NCBI GenBank assembly: GCA_017613485.1
Contig: JAGADS010000179.1
Coordinates: 1 to 12,639, forward strand
Reading direction: 5' to 3'
Source: Treponema sp.
Lineage (GTDB): Bacteria > Spirochaetota > Spirochaetia > Treponematales > Treponemataceae
DNA length: 12,639 nt
Shown here one piece after another: positions 1-7,961 of this stretch. The position numbers and the translations under genes are program-made. Position 1 is the stretch's first letter, and each line of letters begins with the position of its first letter. The notes below the pieces were generated by a model. It worked only from the letters and a program-made list of their open reading frames with translations. It did not search any database and was not told where the DNA came from.

Positions 1-1950
1 AATTGCATGTTCAAGGTTTATTTCTTCCCGAATAATTTTTGATGTTTCAGGAAGTACAGCCTTTTCTTCCTGAATAAGGTCTTCGTCTTCATCAACATCT
101 GGATAAGATGCGCTTTCTTCTGGGTTTTCTCTTAAGATACGTTCTGCAAGTTTTATCATAAGAGGGCTCTGCTTGATTCGCCTAAAGTTGAAGACAATGC
201 ATGTGACGATAAAATAAAGCGTCATGAATGCAAAAAGCATGTATGCAAACCAGTCCCCCAGAATCGAGAACACAGTGGCTTTCCTCTGGTATATTGGAAT
301 CGAGCATCCTATTGCATCCTCGGTGAACACGTCCATGTCATTCAGAATCTTTCCGTTCGGGGCAACAACAACAGAATAGCCTGCGTTTGCACAGCGTACA
401 AGAGTTGTCCTGTATTCAATTGCAAGAAAGCTTGCCACGATAAAATGCTGGTATTCTGATGAGGGTGTCTTGCTCCAGGAATCGTTTGTTATGTTCAGGA
501 ATATCTCACTTCCGCTGTTGAAAAGAGGAGTGCAGACATCGGGAAAAGCATCCTCAAAGCAGATAGGCACGCTGAATTTCACATAGCTTTCAGGATTCTC
601 GTCAAAATTGATCTTGTACTTCATTGCAGACTCAAGGTCAACCCTTCCTGCCGCATCAAGCTCTATCGTTGCGTATGGCTCAAGCCCGTCGCGTAAGGGG
701 GCAGATAGAACTGTGGCGGAATTGAGAGGAATCTTGAACAGTGTGTATTGGTTTCCGGGGGTGTAGGTATACGACATTCCCACGACATTGCTCATGAATG
801 CGTACATAAGCGGATTGTCCATGAAGGGAACGTTCTCTGCGAATGGAACCATGTGTATTTTTGAGTAAAAGCCCGCATATTCTCCGTCCCTGTCAAACAG
901 AACGGCGCTGTTGGAAACTTTTCTGTGAACCCTGTCGGTAAGCGTGCTTCCTCCGATTAAAAATGGAACCCTCATTCGTCTGATGAAACTTGTAAGGCTT
1001 TCTTCCTCCGGCTCATCGTTGTAATAGTCTATTGCAGAGGGAAATGCACGGGTCAATGCTCCCTCGCTCCAAAGCACAAGATCCGGCTCCTTTCCCTCAT
1101 TGCGCATTTTATTTACTTCACGTTCAGTAAGTCTTGATGAAACCGAAATAGACAGCCTGTCACCGCCTTCCCATGGATCAATATTCTGCTGGACTATAAC
1201 CGCATTAAGCTCCTTAACCGGGGTTCTTGGAACTAGGTACTGGAATATTCCGTATACGGCAGTAAGACAGATGATGATGCCTGCTGCTTTTGCTGTTTTC
1301 CTGTAGGTATATGAAATTGTTTTCTGATTTTGTGAGTGCAGCAGAAGTTTAAGCACGTTAAAGCCTTCTGCGACGGTGGCATTGAATAGCGTAAATACAA
1401 ATGTTATGCCCCAGAATCCGGTAATGTCCGCAATCTGAGTCATTATTTTCCAGCTGTATGCTGCCATGAATAGGGTTCCCCACGGATATGCCAGGAAACC
1501 TGTTGATTTAATCCATTCCCAGAAGACAAAACCAGCTGCAAACCACAGTACTCTGGCAGGAACAAGGTAGACGCGTCGGCCTCCTGCTTCCTCAAGTTCG
1601 GTTCTGCTACGGCAAAAGCTCAGCTGCCTTGGCAAAAAGAAGATAACCATGCCTGTAAGACCACCGAGAACAGCCGTTCCTAATGCACTTGCACCAAGTG
1701 ACCACAGGGCATATCCATGGAAATTATAGAGCCACCAGCTTGAAAAAACGTGGACTGTCAGTGTCTGAACTGCAAAAATACAGAATGCACCCCTGTAAGT
1801 CTTTGCCCTGTAGAGTGAAACATAGAGTGGAATCAGGCAGAAAAGTCCCAGAAAAGGGGATCCAAAGGGCAGAATTTCATTTGAAATCGCCAGACCCTGC
1901 ATGAGGCCAGAAAAAATTGCACAAAAAACTTGTAAAAAAGCGTGATTCAT
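1..1950 (-). CDS. lnt: Apolipoprotein N-acyltransferase, 3' end beyond window
   Basis: Lnt is the inner-membrane enzyme that transfers a third acyl chain to the N-terminal cysteine of lipoproteins. I translated the complement from the ATG at 1950-1948; the frame stays open for 650 codons to base 1, so the C-terminus is missing. The N-terminal ~200 residues are hydrophobic membrane segments. A nitrilase-type domain follows with all three expected catalytic residues: Glu296 (LWSEGA), Lys364 (YSKIHMVPFAE) and Cys464 (VPICFED). A last membrane segment lies near residues 555-587 (ILGDWFAYMLF...). Two oddities stand out. The Lys-Cys spacing is 100 residues against 52 in E. coli (K335/C387), while the Glu-Lys spacing of 68 is the same. 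There is also an acidic tail of at least 60 residues after the last membrane segment. No Shine-Dalgarno is visible before the ATG. The family call is secure; the exact start is less so. Confidence 0.95.
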   Translation of the reverse strand, partial: MNHAFLQVFCAIFSGLMQGLAISNEILPFGSPFLGLFCLIPLYVSLYRAKTYRGAFCIFAVQTLTVHVFSSWWLYNFHGYALWSLGASALGTAVLGGLTGMVIFFLPRQLSFCRSRTELEEAGGRRVYLVPARVLWFAAGFVFWEWIKSTGFLAYPWGTLFMAAYSWKIMTQIADITGFWGITFVFTLFNATVAEGFNVLKLLLHSQNQKTISYTYRKTAKAAGIIICLTAVYGIFQYLVPRTPVKELNAVIVQQNIDPWEGGDRLSISVSSRLTEREVNKMRNEGKEPDLVLWSEGALTRAFPSAIDYYNDEPEEESLTSFIRRMRVPFLIGGSTLTDRVHRKVSNSAVLFDRDGEYAGFYSKIHMVPFAENVPFMDNPLMYAFMSNVVGMSYTYTPGNQYTLFKIPLNSATVLSAPLRDGLEPYATIELDAAGRVDLESAMKYKINFDENPESYVKFSVPICFEDAFPDVCTPLFNSGSEIFLNITNDSWSKTPSSEYQHFIVASFLAIEYRTTLVRCANAGYSVVVAPNGKILNDMDVFTEDAIGCSIPIYQRKATVFSILGDWFAYMLFAFMTLYFIVTCIVFNFRRIKQSPLMIKLAERILRENPEESASYPDVDEDEDLIQEEKAVLPETSKIIREEINLEHAI

Positions 1951-2037
1951 TATATTATATGATACAATCTTGTTAAGAAAAAAACAATAGTCCTCCGGTC
2001 TGCTTTTGTTTCGGCTGGAGTATTACGGGAAGAGATT
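1951..2037. promoter_or_regulatory. Divergent intergenic region, lnt / galactokinase-like operon
   Basis: This A+T-rich 87-bp gap must hold the start signals of both flanking transcripts. Facing right, TGATACAAT at about 1960-1968 is an extended -10 (TGn plus TACAAT), but no convincing -35 lies upstream of it. Facing left, a perfect TATAAT on the complement ends only 3 nt before the lnt ATG, so it could serve lnt only if the mRNA is leaderless or the true start lies further in. The right-facing leader has a purine-rich stretch (GGGAAGAG, 2027-2034) that can act as ribosome binding site for the ATG at 2038. Promoter calls here are by eye. Confidence 0.4.
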
Positions 2038-3213
2038 ATGGAAAAAGTAATTGAAGCTCATGTTTCCGAGTACGGGACAAAACCAGATGTAATCGCAACT
2101 GCACCGGGAAGGGTTCATTTAATAGGCGAGCATACCTGGTTCTTCAGGGATAAAACCCTGTCAATGGCAGTAAACCTGCCTGTATATGTGGCTCTGTCTG
2201 CAAGGTCAGACTCAAACCTTCGCTTTCAGTTTGTACAGCTGAATGAGAAAAAACGGGGCAGCCTTACCTCCGTCAAATTCAAGAAAGAAGATAAGTGGGC
2301 CAATGCCATAAAATCAGTCATATACGGTTTTTCAAACTCAGGATTCAAATGCAATGGAATGAACATCACTGTATGGTCAGACATTCTGCCTTCTGCCGGA
2401 TTCGGAATTACGACTGCTGTTAAGATTGCCTGCACATGGGGCATAAAGGACCTTCACAAGTTCCGCTGCAATGATGATCAGTTGATTATGATACTGGACA
2501 AGGCAAACAGACAGTTCCTTGGCCTTGAAAACTGCCGTGCCGACATATTTACAGCCATAAAATCAAAGGAACACACTCTTGTCCTTACCGATCATGCCAA
2601 AAACACATGCGACCTTCTTCCGTTCAAGTTCAAGGATAAGACGATAATCCTTACTGACGCAAGGGTTCCACGCATAACAACATGGAACGAAAAGAGCCTT
2701 CAGCAGCCGGAGAATGTACTTCTTTTGGGAGAACTCAAGGAAAGACGCTCAAACATTTACGGCGGTTGGCACTATGAGGAGAATTCAGCAGAAAGGAATG
2801 AGGTTCTTTCAGTTGTAAATGAGGACACAAGACGGCATCTTTTGTGCATAATGAACGAGCATAAGGATATCCTGAATGCACAGGCCTCCCTTGAAAAAGG
2901 TGATTTTTCCGGTTTTGCAAGGGCAGTGAACCACAGCCACAAGAACATGAGGGATCTTTACGACATCTCATGCCCTGAGATTGACTGGCTTTTAAAGAGG
3001 GTCCAGGAGCTTGACGTGAACCCCGATGACCTTAGGAATCCGCTGAACTGCGGCCGCATAACTGGAAAAGGCTTCGGTCGCTGCACATACTGTGTCCTGA
3101 GGAACGAGGATGTTGACCGCTACAAGGAAACCCTTGCTGAATATGAGCGTATCTTTGGTTTTAAGCCGGTGTTCTTTGAGGTTAAGCCGTCCAAAGGGGT
3201 ACGCCTTTTATGA
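2038..3213 (+). CDS. Galactokinase-like GHMP kinase, altered active site
   Basis: This 391-residue protein has the length and motif order of galactokinases, which phosphorylate a sugar with ATP in the cytoplasm. Motif 1 is at 23-34 (PGRVHLIGEHTW), so Arg25, Glu31 and His32 are kept, but the sugar-binding Asp of the usual GEHTDY is Trp34. The ATP loop, normally LPxGxGLSSSA, reads LPSAGFGITTA (117-127) and lacks the serines. A likely catalytic-base equivalent is Asp169 (CRADIF, for the usual xMDQF). Motif 3 is GRITGKGFGRCT (339-350) in place of GGGFGG. The C-terminus (KPSKGVRLL) also fits galactokinase. No gal genes lie nearby. It opens a four-gene run and overlaps surE by ATGA. The family is clear; whether it phosphorylates galactose, another substrate or nothing cannot be read from the sequence. 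Confidence 0.85.
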   Translation: MEKVIEAHVSEYGTKPDVIATAPGRVHLIGEHTWFFRDKTLSMAVNLPVYVALSARSDSNLRFQFVQLNEKKRGSLTSVKFKKEDKWANAIKSVIYGFSNSGFKCNGMNITVWSDILPSAGFGITTAVKIACTWGIKDLHKFRCNDDQLIMILDKANRQFLGLENCRADIFTAIKSKEHTLVLTDHAKNTCDLLPFKFKDKTIILTDARVPRITTWNEKSLQQPENVLLLGELKERRSNIYGGWHYEENSAERNEVLSVVNEDTRRHLLCIMNEHKDILNAQASLEKGDFSGFARAVNHSHKNMRDLYDISCPEIDWLLKRVQELDVNPDDLRNPLNCGRITGKGFGRCTYCVLRNEDVDRYKETLAEYERIFGFKPVFFEVKPSKGVRLL

Positions 3214-3998
3214 GACTGCTTCTTTGCAATGACGACGGGTATAATGCACCAGGCATAAATGTGCTTGCATCGGTTCTTGGCTCTTACGGTCATGATGTTT
3301 ATATTGTTGCTCCCATGGAAAACCATTCCGGGGCATCAGTTTCCGTATCATTGGAGAAGAAAACCAGGCTTCTACGTGTCTCGGATAAAAAGTATGCTCT
3401 TGACTCAAATCCTGTTAACTGCGTGATAGTTGGGGCAAAGGGCTTGTTTCCAGGTGTGGAGTTTGATGCTGTCCTGTCTGGAATAAACCGAGGCCCCAAT
3501 CTGGGAACTGACGTCATGTATTCGGGGACCTGTGGAGCTGCAAGACAGGGCTGTATCTACGGTTATCCTGCAATAGCACTGAGCATCACGGAAACCGAGA
3601 TGACTTACTATACAGATGATAATGACAGCCTGAAATACCGTACTTTAGCAGATTTTACAGCAAAAAATCTAGAAAAACTTATAGCTTTATGCAAAAAATT
3701 CCGACATTTAGAAGAAGAGGGTGGGGCTTCGTATTTTATCAATATCAATGCACCATCTGCGGATTCGTTCAAGGGCGCGCGTTTTGCAACTCTGGCACAC
3801 AGCCTTTACGGTGACACTGTGGAGGTAGCAGAAGAGAATGACGGTTCGTTATATACGATCTGGCATGGAGACAAGACAACGCGTTATGTCGGAGAAGGCA
3901 GAACAGACTGGTCGCTTGTAAATGACGGCTATGTTGCAGTTTCCGTACTTTCAACTGAATCCCAAGTAAATCCCCATTATTTAGATGGAGAGTTTTAG
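3210..3998 (+). CDS. surE: 5'/3'-nucleotidase SurE
   Basis: SurE is a metal-dependent phosphatase of nucleoside 5'- and 3'-monophosphates, linked in other bacteria to stress and stationary-phase survival. At 262 residues it has normal family length. The metal and phosphate site is intact: NDDG at 7-10 (Asp8, Asp9), Ser40 in NHSGAS, and Asn93 in SGINRGPNLG followed by YSGT (104-107). No signal peptide is present, so it is cytoplasmic. The ATG overlaps the galactokinase-like stop as ATGA, with an AAAGGGG ribosome site at 3193-3199 inside the upstream gene, so translation is probably coupled. Residues about 131-170 (after SITETEM) are charged and lie where SurE proteins vary. Confidence 0.95.
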   Translation: MRLLLCNDDGYNAPGINVLASVLGSYGHDVYIVAPMENHSGASVSVSLEKKTRLLRVSDKKYALDSNPVNCVIVGAKGLFPGVEFDAVLSGINRGPNLGTDVMYSGTCGAARQGCIYGYPAIALSITETEMTYYTDDNDSLKYRTLADFTAKNLEKLIALCKKFRHLEEEGGASYFININAPSADSFKGARFATLAHSLYGDTVEVAEENDGSLYTIWHGDKTTRYVGEGRTDWSLVNDGYVAVSVLSTESQVNPHYLDGEF

Positions 3999-4007
3999 GA
4001 GGCCTTT

Positions 4008-4700
4008 ATGGCTGCTGTTTTGGAAGAAGGAATACAGCTCTACAAACGAAAAGATTACACGGGTGCGCTTTCATTTTTCATGTCATTGTCTCCCGACAGT
4101 GGTGCAGATCCCATCGATGTGTCCTACTATCTTGGACTCTGCTACAGTAAGCTTGAACGTTATGATGATGCCCTGCTTTATCTTGAGCAGGTCGTTACAA
4201 CAGAGGAAAAGGCTGTTTCCCCGATGGCAAAGGAAAGGGTTCTTCAGTGCCGGTATCTTCTTGCAGTGATATACAGCCGTACAGACAGGAAACAGCTTGC
4301 AGACTATGAGCTGGAGGCCCTCCTTAATGCAGGCTATCATACTTCATCCGTATATGCGTCATTTGCATTCCTTTCATGGGAAAACGGTGAGGATGAGAAG
4401 TGTGTTGAATATTACGAGAAAGCCCTTTCGGTTGATGAGAATAATCCTACGGCCCTTAACGGTCTTGGTTATGTGCTTGCCTGTGAGGGGAAGGAGCTTA
4501 CAAGGGCATTGAGCCTGTGTAAGAAAGCTCTCTCACTTGCACCGAATAATCCCGCATGTCTTGACAGTCTTGGCTGGGTTTATTACAGGATGGGACTTTT
4601 CTCTCAGGCACGTAAATATCTGGAACAGGCATTAAATATAGACAGCGACAACGAGGTAATCAAATCACACCTCCACGAAGCTGAAATGGTGGAAGAATGA
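4008..4700 (+). CDS. Cytoplasmic tetratricopeptide repeat protein
   Basis: This 230-residue protein consists almost wholly of TPR helices and has no signal peptide or membrane segment. Recognisable repeats cover about 37-70 (YYLGLCYSKLERYDDALLYLE), 114-147 (SYENGEDEKCVEYYEKAL-type), 148-182 and 183-216 (LGWVYYRMGLFSQARKYLEQAL, ending in a classic A-L-x-x-x-P/D). Weaker ones lie at 4-36 and 81-110. TPR solenoids bind partner proteins, and no enzymatic motif is visible. The start is well set: AGGAGG at 3997-4002 overlaps the surE stop and precedes the ATG. The gene ends in an ATGA overlap with the exported TPR/NHL protein, which suggests coupled expression and perhaps a shared process. The partner is unknown. 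Confidence 0.85.
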   Translation: MAAVLEEGIQLYKRKDYTGALSFFMSLSPDSGADPIDVSYYLGLCYSKLERYDDALLYLEQVVTTEEKAVSPMAKERVLQCRYLLAVIYSRTDRKQLADYELEALLNAGYHTSSVYASFAFLSWENGEDEKCVEYYEKALSVDENNPTALNGLGYVLACEGKELTRALSLCKKALSLAPNNPACLDSLGWVYYRMGLFSQARKYLEQALNIDSDNEVIKSHLHEAEMVEE

Positions 4701-6766
4701 AAAAGAAAACTTTTAGCAGAGCATTATGTTTGTCTATTTTGGTTTTTATTCCTCTTTTTGCCCAGACAAATCTTAAGGACACAATGAGGGATGAGAATTC
4801 CATAACAAGAAGCGCCAACTCTGGTTTTGCAGAGGAAGAATTCCGCAGGGGTGTTCAGAGCTACTACCGCGGTGCATACAACGAGGCGATTCAGGAATTT
4901 GAAAAGGCACTTTCATTTTTACCGGGAGAAGATCTGATTCTGGATTGGCTTGGTAAAGCATATTACAAGGCTGGAATCGAAGGCTCAGCGCTACAGCAGT
5001 GGCAGTTTGCATCTGATGACGGATATGGCGGACTTCTCTTGCAGAACCGTATAGAAATTGTCGGTGACAGACGAATTACTCAGACAGAATTTGACTATTC
5101 ACAGCATTATACAGAGGCAGGATCATTCCCGCATATCAACGGAACTTCACTCATCTACAGCCAGCCGGTTTCTGCCCTTGCAAACACAGACGGAAGCCTT
5201 TGGATTGTGGCATACGGAACAAATGAGATTTTGCACTATGATGTGAATGGCGTAATAAAAAAGCGTTCGCGTGGTCCGATAAACGGATTTGACCGCCCCA
5301 TGGACATAATCAGGCTCCAGAACGGAAACCTTCTTGTAAGTGAATTTGCAGGGGACAGGCTTGCACTCCTTGATGCGGACGGAAATTTCATCCAGTACTT
5401 CGGAAAAAAAGGACGTGGAGAAGGCGAAGTCATAGGCCCTCAGTATCTTGCAGAGGACAGCTTCGGAAACATTTATGTAACAGATTTTGGAAATGCCCGC
5501 GTGGTTGTATTTGATCCCGATGGAAACGGACTTCTTCATTTTGGACAGAAATCAGCTGATTTCCCAGGCTTCCGCTCTCCGACAGGTATTGCGGTCCTTG
5601 ATGACAGGGTGTTTGTTGCCGACAGTGCTACAGGTGCAATTTATGAATTTGACCGTGCAGGAAACTTCATTTCAAATCTTGTAAATGAAAAGACATTCGC
5701 ACGCCCAGAATCCCTTAAGAACTGGGGTGATCACATAATTCTTACCGACAAGAACAGAATTGTGACAGTTGATACAGATACAGGCTCTGTGTTTGAGAAT
5801 GGAAAGACAGCACGTGCCACAAGCCAGATAACAGCCGCAGTCCCGGATAGAAACGGAAACATCATCGTAACAGACTTTAAGGCAAACGAAATCTATGTAA
5901 TGTCAAAGATGACAGAGCTCGTTGGCGGATTCAACGTGCAGATTGAACGCGTTATCGAAGACAATTTCCCGAATGTCGTAATGGAAGTAAAGGTTGAAAA
6001 CAGGCATCGCCAGCCGATTGTAGGCCTTGACCTTGACAACTTCCTCATCACAGAGAACAAGCGCCCGGTATCAAACCTCAAGCTTGTAGGTGCTGCCGAT
6101 AACAATGATACAATGGACATCACTCTTTTGATTGACCGCTCAACCGACATGCAGTACTACGAGGAACAGGTCAACTCCGCAGTACAGGAAATATGTGCCG
6201 CAATGAACGGAAAGGGAAAGGTTACAGTGATTTCAGCAGGTGAGAGTCCGACAACAGAGTTTACCGGAAGTCCGTCAAATCTATCATCATTCTCCGTAAG
6301 GGCACTTTCCTCTCCATACACAGAAAATGCAGCACTTGACCTTGGAATGCGTCTTGCCGCAAATGACCTGGTAAACGGTGAGAAGAAGCGTGGAATAATC
6401 TACATAACATCAGGAACAGTAAGCCAGAATGCATTTACAAAATACAGCCTTTCTGACCTTACCGCATACCTGAACAATAACTCAATCTCATTCAGCACGA
6501 TTCTGGTTGATACACTTCTTCCTGCCGGAGAGGTTGACTATCTTACTGAAAATACAACAGGAACTACATATTATGTCTACAGATCAGAGGGACTTGCTCC
6601 TGTGCTGGAGGATCTCATAGCTCTTCCATCAGGTATCTACCAGTTCAGCTTTACATCAAATCAAAAGACTGAATTCGGAAAGAAATATCTGCCTGTCGAG
6701 GTGGAGACATATCTTCTGAACCGATCAGGAAAGGACGAGAGCGGATATTTTGCACCACTTGAATAA
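4697..6766 (+). CDS. Exported TPR / NHL-propeller / VWA-like protein
   Basis: This 689-residue protein begins with a signal peptide (KKK, hydrophobic 9-21, likely cut after PLFA at 22); no lipobox Cys is present, so it is probably free in the periplasm or outside. Residues 44-108 hold about two TPR units. Residues 150-405 show repeated propeller blades of NHL type, such as GFDRPMDI, SFGNIYVTDFGNARVVVFD (255-273), FRSPTGIAV and NGNIIVTDFKANEIYV. Residues 410-465 look like a beta-sandwich linker. Residues 472-635 resemble a von Willebrand A domain: MDITLLIDRSTD gives a partial metal site (Asp480, Ser482, then Asp484 instead of Ser), then KRGIIYITSG and FSTILVD strands. The combination suggests a protein-binding scaffold in the envelope. 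ATG overlaps the TPR gene stop; GGTGG at 4688-4692 is the ribosome site. No enzymatic role is evident. Confidence 0.8.
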   Translation: MKKKTFSRALCLSILVFIPLFAQTNLKDTMRDENSITRSANSGFAEEEFRRGVQSYYRGAYNEAIQEFEKALSFLPGEDLILDWLGKAYYKAGIEGSALQQWQFASDDGYGGLLLQNRIEIVGDRRITQTEFDYSQHYTEAGSFPHINGTSLIYSQPVSALANTDGSLWIVAYGTNEILHYDVNGVIKKRSRGPINGFDRPMDIIRLQNGNLLVSEFAGDRLALLDADGNFIQYFGKKGRGEGEVIGPQYLAEDSFGNIYVTDFGNARVVVFDPDGNGLLHFGQKSADFPGFRSPTGIAVLDDRVFVADSATGAIYEFDRAGNFISNLVNEKTFARPESLKNWGDHIILTDKNRIVTVDTDTGSVFENGKTARATSQITAAVPDRNGNIIVTDFKANEIYVMSKMTELVGGFNVQIERVIEDNFPNVVMEVKVENRHRQPIVGLDLDNFLITENKRPVSNLKLVGAADNNDTMDITLLIDRSTDMQYYEEQVNSAVQEICAAMNGKGKVTVISAGESPTTEFTGSPSNLSSFSVRALSSPYTENAALDLGMRLAANDLVNGEKKRGIIYITSGTVSQNAFTKYSLSDLTAYLNNNSISFSTILVDTLLPAGEVDYLTENTTGTTYYVYRSEGLAPVLEDLIALPSGIYQFSFTSNQKTEFGKKYLPVEVETYLLNRSGKDESGYFAPLE

Positions 6767-6791
6767 AAGGCAACCATAAGAAAAGTTTCTT

Positions 6792-7961
6792 TTATTTCTT
6801 CAATAACCGGGCTTTGGTAACTGCAAGGCCCGGATTTTTATTTCCCATCTTGTAAATCGCTTCCTCAACCTTTGCCTTTTTTTCATCCCCAAAATCAAAG
6901 AGTTCCTTTTGAACAGGATTTGAAGTATCCTCTACATTCTCACAGCACACACCAAGAAGCCTTATTCCGCGTCCGTTCTCCCATTTTTTTGTAAACAAAG
7001 CCTGGCATCTTGAAAAAAGGTCATCAGCACTCATGATGAACCTGTCCTGTGTTGACTGTATGGAAACAGTAGTAAAATCATCATAGCGGATTTTAAGTGA
7101 TACAGTCCTGCTCCTTACGTTTTCTCTCCTCATCCTGAAAGAAACATTTATCGAAAGCTCCATAAGGGCAGTGTCAATTGCATAGCGTTCAGTCAAGTCA
7201 AAGTCGTAGGTAGTTTCCGCACTGATCGAATGGTTTTTTGCCTCACCGCCGAATTCAAGTCCTGGATTTCCCCTTACAGACTCATATAAAAAACGGCCCG
7301 TACTGTCACCGAAAAGGCTTATCAAAAGAGCCTGTGATTTACTGAAAATTTCTTTAGTTGACCTAAGACCTGCATTATAAAGCCTTGATAATGTCTTGCT
7401 TCCTGCACCCCAGAGCTTCTCAAGCGGAAGAGAGAGCATGAACTCTGTTTCATTTCCCTCTGGAACGTATGTAAGACCATCTGGCTTATTGAGTCCTGAG
7501 CATATCTTTGCAACATACATCGTGGAGGCAATTCCTACGCTTACAGTAAGGCCTGTTTTCTCCTTGACCTCATTCTTTAAGTTCCTTGCAACATCCACTG
7601 GTTTCCCTAAAAGCCGTTCAGTTCCTGTAAGGTCAATGAATGCCTCGTCAACAGAAATCTGTATAACATCTGGAGAATACTCAGAGAAAATATCCATCAC
7701 AGCCTGCGATTTCTCCTGATAGTGATGATAGTTTCCCCTTACAAAAATTCCATCAGGACAGAGTGCAACAGCTTTTACAAGGGGCATTGCGGAGTGAACA
7801 CCGAATTTTCTTGCCTCATAGGATGCCGTGGAGACAACCGCACGCCTGTCACCGGGAATCCCTCCGACTATTACTGGTTTACCACGATATTCGGGATGCT
7901 CCAGCTGCTCTACAGATGCAAAAAAAGCGTCAAGGTCTACGTGGAGATAAACTTTTTTCAA
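6792..7961 (-). CDS. dinB: DNA polymerase IV (Y-family, translesion)
   Basis: Pol IV copies damaged DNA with low fidelity. The 389-residue product has the Y-family palm carboxylates Asp9 (HVDLDAFF), Asp105 and Glu106 (SVDEAFID), and the steric-gate Phe14. The RRAVVSTASYEARKFGV stretch (39-55) is the usual finger motif. Helix-hairpin-helix and little-finger regions follow. A beta-clamp motif, QKELF, sits at 351-355, with ~34 basic/helical residues after it. The start codon is TTG (7961-7959), chosen because it aligns exactly with the family N-terminus and has GGAGG ten bases upstream (7976-7972). This TTG overlaps the stop of the upstream membrane-protein gene (ATTGA), so expression is probably coupled and low. 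No LexA-like box is apparent, as the gene has no intergenic promoter region of its own. Confidence 0.96.
   Translation of the reverse strand: MKKVYLHVDLDAFFASVEQLEHPEYRGKPVIVGGIPGDRRAVVSTASYEARKFGVHSAMPLVKAVALCPDGIFVRGNYHHYQEKSQAVMDIFSEYSPDVIQISVDEAFIDLTGTERLLGKPVDVARNLKNEVKEKTGLTVSVGIASTMYVAKICSGLNKPDGLTYVPEGNETEFMLSLPLEKLWGAGSKTLSRLYNAGLRSTKEIFSKSQALLISLFGDSTGRFLYESVRGNPGLEFGGEAKNHSISAETTYDFDLTERYAIDTALMELSINVSFRMRRENVRSRTVSLKIRYDDFTTVSIQSTQDRFIMSADDLFSRCQALFTKKWENGRGIRLLGVCCENVEDTSNPVQKELFDFGDEKKAKVEEAIYKMGNKNPGLAVTKARLLKK
6807..6845 (+). terminator. Intrinsic terminator of the plus-strand run, inside dinB
   Basis: CCGGGCTTTG (6807-6816) and CAAGGCCCGG (6824-6833) pair as a 10-bp stem with one G-U and a 7-nt loop, followed at once by ATTTTTATTTC. 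It lies 41 bases after the TAA of the exported NHL protein. The hairpin is read through codons near the 3' end of the convergent dinB. No comparable hairpin with a T-run serves the minus strand. Confidence 0.75.

Noticed and set aside
1993..2020. Possible leader hairpin (CTCCGGTC with GGCTGGAG) before the galactokinase-like gene
   Set aside because: The stem needs two G-U pairs, has a 12-base loop and no T-run or known riboswitch element; it could be chance.
4697..4770. Lipoprotein signal on the exported NHL protein
   Set aside because: The only Cys in the signal region (residue 11) is inside the hydrophobic stretch, and the cleavage region FAQ lacks Cys.
5147..5539. 130-codon minus-strand open frame
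   Set aside because: It is antisense to the NHL-propeller coding region and looks like a by-product of its codon use.
6779..6798. A/T-only inverted repeat as a dinB terminator
   Set aside because: The stem is about five A-T pairs with a tiny loop, too weak to call.
7396..7719. 107-codon plus-strand open frame
   Set aside because: It is antisense to the conserved catalytic part of dinB, with no ribosome site or motif.
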